A stretch of 5,883 nucleotides of DNA from an uncultured bacterium (lineage in GTDB: Bacteria; Desulfobacterota; Desulfobulbia; Desulfobulbales; Desulfobulbaceae): contig CAIMMA010000657.1 of the NCBI GenBank assembly GCA_903842475.1, forward strand, positions 1-5,883, written 5' to 3'. This document shows, piece by piece, positions 1 to 5,883 of the stretch (its first letter is position 1; each line of letters begins with the position of its first letter). Position numbers and translations under genes: made by a program. The notes under the pieces were generated by a model. The model was not told the origin of the DNA and made no database searches. It worked only from the letters and a program-made list of their open reading frames with translations.

Positions 1-1
1 T

Positions 2-190
2 GAGATGGAGCACTCCCTGGGTATCGTTGGTTCGAACGAAGTGAAAGTTATCATGATTTCGGCTTTGGATGATGCCAAAACCGTGGTGAAGGCCTATTTC
101 AAAGGGGGGGCCACCTCGTATATCGTCAAGCCCATTGAAAAAGAACGTTTGATCAATGAAATGCGAAATATTGGCTTGCTTGCTCCATAA
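2..190 (+). CDS. CheY-like response regulator receiver, C-terminal part (5' end outside window)
   Basis: This is the last 62 codons of a receiver (REC) protein, open at the left edge and ending in TAA at 188-190. What is visible is the second half of a REC fold: a hydrophobic beta-4 strand (VKVIMIS) ending in the Ser/Thr switch residue (Ser at 59-61), then an alpha-4 helix, the GGATSY beta-5 region, and the conserved Lys-Pro pair (Lys at 128-130). The phosphoacceptor Asp would lie upstream of the window. The protein stops about 20 residues after the Lys, so no output domain follows the receiver. It is therefore either a stand-alone CheY-like protein or one with REC at its C-terminus. The ATG at 5-7 is in frame but lies inside the fold and is not taken as the start. 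The wording resembles a CheY-like family common in sulfate- and metal-reducing deltaproteobacteria (from memory, not searched). Its phosphodonor is unknown; the hybrid kinase downstream is one candidate. Confidence 0.85.
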   Translation, partial: EMEHSLGIVGSNEVKVIMISALDDAKTVVKAYFKGGATSYIVKPIEKERLINEMRNIGLLAP

Positions 191-358
191 CCAGGCCCAC
201 CGCCGTTTTGCTTTGCGTATTTTCCTGGGTCCCTTTGAAATTTTTTTTTGCATCCCCGGGTGCAGTGTGGAGCAGGGGCGCCTGGTTTTGGGCCTAACCA
301 TTTGAACACCTACTAGTTTTGCAGCTCATCACCATAATTTTCAACGAGGCACGTCGTC
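191..358. other. Intergenic gap with T9 tract and weak inverted repeats
   Basis: This 168-bp stretch separates the receiver gene from the hybrid kinase gene and contains no credible ORF. It holds a run of nine T at 241-249. A weak 5-bp stem (CCAGG 191-195 with CCTGG 224-228, loop of 28) lies 12 bases before that run, which is poor support for an intrinsic terminator. AACCAGGC at 189-196 is perfectly inverted as GCCTGGTT at 280-287. A short near-palindrome spans 250-263, and CAGG/CCTG form a 4-bp stem at 273-284 followed by GTTTT. A promoter for the kinase gene is expected here, but no good -35/-10 pair or sigma-54 site was found. CATAAT at 333-338 has no matching -35 at normal spacing. Confidence 0.5.
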
Positions 359-3300
359 ATGCCCCATGATACCCATCTCCTCCGATTCCCCAGGAAGGCC
401 ATTTCGATAGTTGTCCTGGCGACGCTCTGGTTTGTGGGCTGTTGCAGCCTGACTTGGGGCGACGAGGAACCGCTACCGGAAATTTTGATCCTGAATTCCT
501 ATCATCAGGGCGAAGATTGGTCGGACAATGAGCTTGCCGGGATACTCTCAACCCTCAAGGAGCGTTATCCCTTCCTGGTTCCGTCCGTTGAACATCTCGA
601 TACTAAACGGTTTTCCAAGCCGGAACATCTGGCTTTCCTTCGGCAGTATCTGCACAATAAATATCGGGGAAAACGGTTCGATCTTATTTTTGTGCTGGAT
701 AATCCCGCTTTGGATCTCATGACCAGCGCTCGGCATGAACTGTTTCCCGGCGTCCCGGTCGTCCTGGCCGGCATCAACGGCTATACTCCGGAAATGATCC
801 GGGGGCAGGCGCAGATCGCCGGTGTTGCGGAGGTGCAGGATATGGCAGGCACACTCCAGCTGGCGCTGACCCTCCACCCTGAAACCAAGTCGGTGCTGGT
901 GGTTCATGACTATACCGCCAGCGGTCTGGCCGTTCGCCGGGACATGGCTGCCGTGGCCGATCAATTCAACAACAAGGTCAACATTGCCTACACCCCGGAT
1001 GGAACCGTTGAGGAACTGGTGGCGCAACTCCAATCCCTGCCGGCGGACGCCTTGGTACTGCTGCTTACCTACGTCACCGATACATCGGGAAAATCACTGA
1101 CGCGCACGGAAAGCACCCGTCTGATAACTAACGCCAGCCCTGTCCCGGTCTATGCCATGCATGAAACCCGTCTGGGCCATGGCATCATCGGCGGGATGCT
1201 GCTCGAAGGGAAAGAACACGGCAGGCAGGCGGCGGAAATCGCGCTGCGGATTTTGGCCGGCAAGGGGAAGGCCTCCTACGTGGTTGAAAACAGCCGATCC
1301 CGCCCGGTGTTCGATTATAACCAGCTGGTCCGATTCAAAGTGGATCTGCACAAGCTTCCCGAAAACAGTACGCTGATCAATCAACCGGTATCTTTTTTTC
1401 AGCAGCATCGCATTTTGCTGATTCCGGGTTTCATCGTTGCTGTTTTATTGCTCGCGATTATTGTTATTTTGGCGTTTTCAGTTTCCCGAATTCGCACAAC
1501 CAGGAACGATTTGGCAAGATCAGAGGAAAAATACCGGGGACTCTTTGCAGCCATACTCGATGGCCTGATCCTGGTGGACCCGGCATCCCGCTCCTTTATC
1601 GAAGTCAATCCCGCCATCTGCAGCATGACCGGCTACACCGCCAAGGAGATGAACTCGTTACGGGTCGAGGATATTCATCCTGAAGCAAGCCTCCCGCATG
1701 TCATGGCTCAATTTGAAAAGCAGATACGCGGCGAGATCACCCTGGCACTCGGCCATCCGATTAAACGAAAAGATGGCGAGGTGTTTTATGCCGATGTCCA
1801 TGCGATCCCCATCCAGATTCAGGGCCGGCAATTGTTTCTCGGTGTGTTCAGAGATACCACCGAGCGCAAGTTGGCGGAGGATTTGCTGCGGGAAAGCGAG
1901 CAGCGGCACCGCGAGTATATCCTCAATGCGCCCTATGCGGTTTTCGTGACCAATGCGCAGGGCTGTTATCAGCAGGTAAACCCCGCTGCCTGCCGCCTCA
2001 CCGGCTACACCGAGCCGGAACTCCTCGCCATGAGCATTGCCGATATTCTGGCCGAAGACGCCCTTGAGAACGGCTTGCGCCATTTCCAGAAAGTGGTGCA
2101 AGCAGGGGAAAGCCGGGGTGAGCATTGTTGTCGCACCAAAAACGGCGATCGACGATGGTGGCTGATCACCGCGCGCAAAATATCCGACGCCCGAATCCTG
2201 GGTTTTTGTGAAGATATCACCGAACGCAAGCAATTTGAGGCGGCCTTGCTTGAGAGCGAAGCCCGCATCCGCGCCATTACGGAATCTGCCAATGATGCCA
2301 TCGTCATGATGGATCAGAGCGGCCAAGTCTCCTATTGGAATCCGGCCGCCGAGCGGATTTTCGGCTATAAAGCCGAAGAAATGCTTGGCCTGGATCTGCA
2401 TCATATCATTGCGCCGAAGCGCTACCATGCTGCCTTTAACGCCGCCTTCCCCACCTTCCAGCAGACCGGCGAGGGGGCTGCGCTGAACGCTCCCCTCGAA
2501 CTGGAGGCCATGCATAAAAACGGCCATGAGTTCTCGGTCGAATTGTCTCTCTCAGCGCTCCATCATCATGATGGCTGGCACACGGTTGGCATTGTTCGAG
2601 ATATCACCGAGCGCAAACAGGCGGAGGAGGAACGGAAACAGCTGCAGACCCAACTCGTCCAGGCGCAGAAGATGGAAGCAATTGGCACCCTGGCGGGCGG
2701 CATTGCCCACGACTTCAACAATATTCTGGGGGCGATTCTCGGCTATACGGAGATTGCCATCGATTCCATTGCTCCGGATTCCATGGCGATCAATTATCTG
2801 GACAAAGTAATGGAAGCCAGCCGCAGAGCCGCAGGCCTGGTCAAGCAGATCCTCGCGTTCAGCCGCCAGGCCGCCACCGAACGGGTCGCTCTGCAGCCAG
2901 CTCAGTTGGTCAGGGAGGTGATCAAGCTCCTGCGTCCTTCGCTGCCTTCAACCATTACGATCAGGGCGCAGATCGACTCCGCCACTAAAGCCATTCTCGC
3001 CGATCCGACCCAGCTGCATCAAATTCTGATGAACCTCTCCACCAATGCCTACCATGCCATGGAGCAGACCGGAGGCACCCTTGAAATCACCCTCAAGGAT
3101 TGCGAACTCTCCCCGCAAGATCTCCGGCAGCATTTGGGAGTGCAGCCCGGCGGCTTTGTGCAGCTCTCCATCGGTGATTCGGGCCAGGGCATTGCGCCGG
3201 AAATACGGGGTAAAATTTTCGAACCCTATTTCACCACCAAGGAAGTCGGCAAAGGGACTGGCATGGGGCTGGCCATCGTCCATGGCATCGTCACCGGTTA

Positions 3301-3805
3301 TGGCGGATTCATAACGTGCGAGAGCGCGCCCGGAGGCGGCACGGTCTTCGATGTGTTTTTCCCGAGCATCGAGGAAGAAGCCGGCCTCTTGGTCGAACCG
3401 GTTGAGACGATGCTGTCGGGCGGAGCGCGCATCCTGCTGGTCGATGACGAGGAAATCCTGGTTGAGATGGGGACGACGATGCTGGAACGTCTGGGCTGCG
3501 AGGTCACTGCCCGGACGAGCAGCCTGGAGGCCCTGGATCTCTTTCAGCACCAGCCGGACCGGTTCGACGCGGTGATCACCGACCAGACCATGCCGGGCAT
3601 GACCGGCATGGAGCTCGCCCGACGGATGCTGGATATTCGCCCCGAACTGCCGATCATTCTCTGCACGGGATACAGTAGCCTCGTCACCGAAGAGCAGGCC
3701 AAGGCCAATGGAATTAAAGGGTTTGCCCTGAAGCCCCTGACCAAGAAGGAAATAGCCGGGCATCTCAGCGCGGTGCTGAACCGTAAGGAGGTTGCAGATG
3801 CCTGA
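359..3805 (+). CDS. Membrane-anchored hybrid sensor histidine kinase: ABC substrate-binding-like sensor, TM, 3x PAS, HisKA, HATPase, REC
   Basis: A complete 1148-residue two-component hybrid kinase. The start is firm: an in-frame TAA lies at 335-337, no other start codon lies between it and ATG 359, and a GAGG ribosome site sits at 346-349. Domains in order: basic then hydrophobic signal/anchor segment (about 10-33); periplasmic domain (about 38-345) resembling the ABC substrate-binding-like family PF04392, with ILILNSYHQG, VEHLDTKRF and LFPGVPVVLAGINGY; transmembrane helix (about 352-375); PAS1 (about 388-505), PAS2 (about 512-625) and PAS3 (about 632-753), each closing with D-[IT]-T-E-R-K; HisKA with GGIAHDFNN, phospho-His784, of HPK4 type; HATPase with N-box Asn896, G1 DSGQG (940-944), F-box FEPYFTTK, and G2 GKGTGMG (964-970); and REC with Asp1029/1030, phospho-Asp1075, Thr1103 and Lys1125. 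All catalytic residues are present, so kinase and receiver should be active. It should sit in the inner membrane, sensing a periplasmic ligand and cytoplasmic signals. The ligand is unknown. No HPt or DNA-binding domain is present. Its 3' end overlaps the next gene by 8 bp. The function call is firm; the ligand and target are not inferable. Confidence 0.95.
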   Translation: MPHDTHLLRFPRKAISIVVLATLWFVGCCSLTWGDEEPLPEILILNSYHQGEDWSDNELAGILSTLKERYPFLVPSVEHLDTKRFSKPEHLAFLRQYLHNKYRGKRFDLIFVLDNPALDLMTSARHELFPGVPVVLAGINGYTPEMIRGQAQIAGVAEVQDMAGTLQLALTLHPETKSVLVVHDYTASGLAVRRDMAAVADQFNNKVNIAYTPDGTVEELVAQLQSLPADALVLLLTYVTDTSGKSLTRTESTRLITNASPVPVYAMHETRLGHGIIGGMLLEGKEHGRQAAEIALRILAGKGKASYVVENSRSRPVFDYNQLVRFKVDLHKLPENSTLINQPVSFFQQHRILLIPGFIVAVLLLAIIVILAFSVSRIRTTRNDLARSEEKYRGLFAAILDGLILVDPASRSFIEVNPAICSMTGYTAKEMNSLRVEDIHPEASLPHVMAQFEKQIRGEITLALGHPIKRKDGEVFYADVHAIPIQIQGRQLFLGVFRDTTERKLAEDLLRESEQRHREYILNAPYAVFVTNAQGCYQQVNPAACRLTGYTEPELLAMSIADILAEDALENGLRHFQKVVQAGESRGEHCCRTKNGDRRWWLITARKISDARILGFCEDITERKQFEAALLESEARIRAITESANDAIVMMDQSGQVSYWNPAAERIFGYKAEEMLGLDLHHIIAPKRYHAAFNAAFPTFQQTGEGAALNAPLELEAMHKNGHEFSVELSLSALHHHDGWHTVGIVRDITERKQAEEERKQLQTQLVQAQKMEAIGTLAGGIAHDFNNILGAILGYTEIAIDSIAPDSMAINYLDKVMEASRRAAGLVKQILAFSRQAATERVALQPAQLVREVIKLLRPSLPSTITIRAQIDSATKAILADPTQLHQILMNLSTNAYHAMEQTGGTLEITLKDCELSPQDLRQHLGVQPGGFVQLSIGDSGQGIAPEIRGKIFEPYFTTKEVGKGTGMGLAIVHGIVTGYGGFITCESAPGGGTVFDVFFPSIEEEAGLLVEPVETMLSGGARILLVDDEEILVEMGTTMLERLGCEVTARTSSLEALDLFQHQPDRFDAVITDQTMPGMTGMELARRMLDIRPELPIILCTGYSSLVTEEQAKANGIKGFALKPLTKKEIAGHLSAVLNRKEVADA
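3784..3791 (+). promoter_or_regulatory. Strong Shine-Dalgarno site for the overlapping downstream gene
   Basis: TAAGGAGG matches the anti-Shine-Dalgarno sequence completely and lies 6 bases before ATG 3798. It sits inside the last codons of the hybrid kinase gene. It fixes the start of the next gene and suggests translational coupling: ribosomes finishing the kinase at the TGA (3803-3805) are already over the new start. Confidence 0.9.
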
Positions 3806-5883
3806 ACCAACTGGCCAGGCCCTGCCGACCGGTGCGGCGCTGGGATATTTACTGGAAGAGCATGCAACCGAACTGTTGTGGCAGACCAATACGGCAGGGC
3901 TGCTGATCGACCTTTCGCCATCCTGGCGCAGGGTGACCGGTTATGAGCCGGCATCCCTGCGCGGCAAGGTTTTTTCTTCCCTGGTCCATACCGACGACCT
4001 CGCAGCCTTACAGGGGAGTTTCGACAAAGCGGTGCAAGTCGGAGCCACCCTGCAATTGCCGGACTATCGGATCAGACATGCCGATGGTTCCTGGCATTGG
4101 CATACCGCAACCCTCACCGTAATCGGCCAGGATGCAAGTGCGGAGAGCGGTGCGGCTGTTTTTCTGGTCGGTGTTGCCAGAGATATCACCGAACAGCGGC
4201 AAGCCAACGAACGGCGGCGGGAGTCGGATGAGAATTATCGGTTAATCTTGGAAAATGCCCAGGAGGCCATCATTATTGCCCAGGATCTGCGTCTGGTCAT
4301 GGTCAACCCCGCTGCGGTACGGCTCACCGGTTTCAGCGCGGAACAGTTGATGGCCGGACCGTTTCTTGACCTCATGCATCCCGACGACCGTGACCTGGTC
4401 ATCGACCGGCAGCAAAGGAGGCAGCGCGGTGAAGAGGTGCCGGTACGTTACAGTTTCAGGGTGGTCTGCCTGGATGGCAGTTTCAAGTGGCTGGAACAGC
4501 ATAGTTCGCGGACCTCGTGGAACGGGAAGCCCGCCACCCTGGCGGTGTTGAGCGATATCACCGAGCGCAGGCGGGCGGCGCAGCAGTTACGTCTGCAGGC
4601 CATGGTCCTCGACCAGATTCAGGACTTGGTGACGATCACCGACCTGGAGGGCGTCATCACCTATGTCAACGAAGCGACGGCGCGTATTCATCAACGATCC
4701 AAAGAGGCACTGATCGGCAGCTTCTGGACAACCTGCGGTGTTGGACTCGACCACGACGCCACCAGGAAAGAGATTGTCGCGCAAACACTGAAGCAGGGGC
4801 ACTGGCGGGGAGAGGTCGTGAATTACGACCATCAGGGCAGACCGCTGGTACTCGACTGCCGGACCACCCTCATTCATGATGCGGACGGACGACCGATTGG
4901 CATCTGCCAGATAGCGGTCGATATCACCCACCGAAGGGAAGCCGAGGAACAGGTGCGGCAGAGTGAAACCGCCCTCAAGGCCATTCTCAACGCCTCGCCG
5001 GAAGCCATTTTTCTCATGGAGGTCAACGGCACCATCCTGGCCGCTAACGCTAGCCTGTGCAAACGGGTGCAAACCTCTTGGGAATCACTGGTCGGCAGCA
5101 ATGTCTACAACTATATCTCGCCCGCCTTGGCGGCGGCAAGACGGCAACACGTTCAGCACGTTGTCGAAACCCGCCAACCGCTCTCTTTTCGGGATCAACG
5201 CAATGGCCTGATCACGGAGCATTATCTCTATCCCGTGCAGGGAAAGGACGGTGAGATCCGCCAACTTGCGGTTTTTGCCATGGATATCACCGGACGCGTG
5301 CAGAGGGAAAACCTCTTGCTGGCCCGCCTGCGCTTGAGTGAGGCGGCTGCAGCCCTGTCCCAGGATGCCTTGCTGCAAAAAGTCCTGGATGAGGCCGAGG
5401 CCTTGACCGGAAGTTGCATCGGGTTTTTTCATTTTCTTGAAACGGATCAGCAGACCCTGTCCCTCCAGGCCTGGTCGACCAACACGTTGCAATCCTACTG
5501 TCGCGCCGAAGGAACAGGGTTCCATTACAGCCTGGATGCAGCCGGTGTCTGGGTTGATTGCATCCATCAGAGGCGACCGGTCATTCATAACGATTATGCC
5601 GCGTTGCCGCACCGTAAGGGGTTGCCCGCCGGTCACGCTTCGGTGGTCCGTGAGTTGGTGGTGCCGATATTCAGAGGCGAGGAGATTGTGGCCGTTTTCG
5701 GGGTGGGTAACAAGGCGTGTGCGTACGACCAGGGGGATGTCGAACTCGTGACCACCTTGGGGGATATGGCCTGGGATATCGTCTTGCGCAAACGGGCCGA
5801 GGAGGCGATGGCTGCGAGTGAGGCAAACTTGCAGGAGGCCCAGAGAATCGCCAGGATCGGTCGGTGGGAACTCGACCTGACCA
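3798..5883 (+). CDS. Multi-PAS/GAF signalling protein, N-terminal 695 codons (3' end outside window)
   Basis: An open frame from ATG 3798 to the right edge with no stop; the C-terminus is not visible. There is no signal peptide or membrane helix in the visible part, so this portion is cytoplasmic. Domains by residue: PAS1 about 18-135 (PAS fold 3 style, HADGSWHWH, closing VARDITEQR at 126-134); PAS2 about 142-258 (VNPAAVRLTGF, MHPDDRD, closing SDITERR); PAS3 about 266-381 (TDLEGVITYVNEA, closing DITHRRE); PAS4 about 386-502 (NASPEAIFLMEVNG, the most divergent, closing DITGR); GAF about 526-664, of the GAF_2-like type, with NDYAALPHRKGLPAGH (598-613) and GVGNK (635-639); then AQRIARIGRWELDL (681-694), which is how many PAS domains begin. 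Proteins of this build usually end in a histidine kinase, GGDEF/EAL or HD-GYP output, but none is visible, so the output is not assigned. The gene overlaps the hybrid kinase by 8 bp in another frame and is probably co-translated with it, suggesting one pathway. Base composition and PAS linker wording match the upstream gene. Confidence 0.93.
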   Translation, partial: MPEPTGQALPTGAALGYLLEEHATELLWQTNTAGLLIDLSPSWRRVTGYEPASLRGKVFSSLVHTDDLAALQGSFDKAVQVGATLQLPDYRIRHADGSWHWHTATLTVIGQDASAESGAAVFLVGVARDITEQRQANERRRESDENYRLILENAQEAIIIAQDLRLVMVNPAAVRLTGFSAEQLMAGPFLDLMHPDDRDLVIDRQQRRQRGEEVPVRYSFRVVCLDGSFKWLEQHSSRTSWNGKPATLAVLSDITERRRAAQQLRLQAMVLDQIQDLVTITDLEGVITYVNEATARIHQRSKEALIGSFWTTCGVGLDHDATRKEIVAQTLKQGHWRGEVVNYDHQGRPLVLDCRTTLIHDADGRPIGICQIAVDITHRREAEEQVRQSETALKAILNASPEAIFLMEVNGTILAANASLCKRVQTSWESLVGSNVYNYISPALAAARRQHVQHVVETRQPLSFRDQRNGLITEHYLYPVQGKDGEIRQLAVFAMDITGRVQRENLLLARLRLSEAAAALSQDALLQKVLDEAEALTGSCIGFFHFLETDQQTLSLQAWSTNTLQSYCRAEGTGFHYSLDAAGVWVDCIHQRRPVIHNDYAALPHRKGLPAGHASVVRELVVPIFRGEEIVAVFGVGNKACAYDQGDVELVTTLGDMAWDIVLRKRAEEAMAASEANLQEAQRIARIGRWELDLT

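Noticed and set aside
5..7. ATG as start of a 61-residue small protein
   Set aside because: The frame is already open upstream and the peptide is the second half of a receiver fold, so this Met is internal.
171..184. TTGGCTTGCTTGCT as a sigma-54 promoter
   Set aside because: It lacks the GG/GC elements at the right spacing and lies inside the receiver coding sequence.
333..338. CATAAT as a -10 promoter element for the kinase gene
   Set aside because: No acceptable -35 hexamer lies 16-18 bp upstream; TTGAAC at 302-307 is 25 bp away.
2561..2577. CATCATGATG palindrome
   Set aside because: It falls within a His-His-His-Asp coding stretch of PAS3 and is explained by repeated CAT codons.
2948..3889. 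Long open frame on the minus strand (313 codons), with a similar one at 1658-2527 (289 codons)
   Set aside because: Both lie opposite the kinase gene, whose plus-strand reading gives clear PAS, HisKA, HATPase and REC motifs. The minus-strand translations show no recognisable domain and are explained by GC-rich codon bias.
4517..4879. Plus-strand open frame of 120 codons in another frame
   Set aside because: It lies within the PAS2-PAS3 coding region of the second sensor gene, and its translation is low-complexity and Arg/Gly-rich with no domain.
1..5883. CRISPR arrays, tRNA or rRNA genes, insertion sequences, attachment sites
   Set aside because: None seen. About 97% of the window is explained by three plus-strand coding regions, and the only regular repeats are PAS domain units.

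Overview
The window covers part of a bacterial signal-transduction cluster, with all genes on the + strand. It holds the 3' end of a CheY-like receiver gene, one complete gene for a large membrane-anchored hybrid histidine kinase (1148 aa), and the first 695 codons of a second multi-PAS/GAF sensor protein that runs off the right edge. The gene style suggests a Desulfobacterota/deltaproteobacterial genome of the Desulfobulbus, Desulfuromonas or Geobacter kind: long PAS chains, a periplasmic ABC-type binding domain fused to an HPK4-like kinase, a GAF domain with NDY...GLPAGH and GVGNK motifs, and a CheY-like protein ending in GGATSYIVKP. This placement rests on protein style only and is an inference.

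Layout: 2-190 is the C-terminal half of a receiver domain. Bases 191-358 are a 168-bp gap with a T9 tract and weak inverted repeats, but no convincing promoter or terminator. Bases 359-3805 encode the hybrid kinase: signal/anchor segment, periplasmic substrate-binding-like sensor, one membrane helix, three PAS domains, HisKA, HATPase and a C-terminal receiver. From 3798 to the window end, overlapping the kinase gene by 8 bp, a gene starts behind a perfect Shine-Dalgarno sequence. It encodes at least four PAS domains, a GAF domain and the start of a fifth PAS-like domain. No gap longer than 300 bases lacks a gene.

How they may work together: the kinase gene and the following gene are tightly coupled and probably co-translated. 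The kinase would sense a small molecule in the periplasm plus cytoplasmic cues through its PAS domains, autophosphorylate on His784 and pass phosphate to its own receiver (Asp1075). The onward path is not visible: there is no HPt domain or DNA-binding output here. The upstream receiver and the unseen C-terminus of the last gene are possible partners. Nothing here is clearly a new system. The points most worth a second look are the unassigned ligand of the periplasmic domain, the cysteine-rich PAS2, and the unseen output of the overlapping gene.
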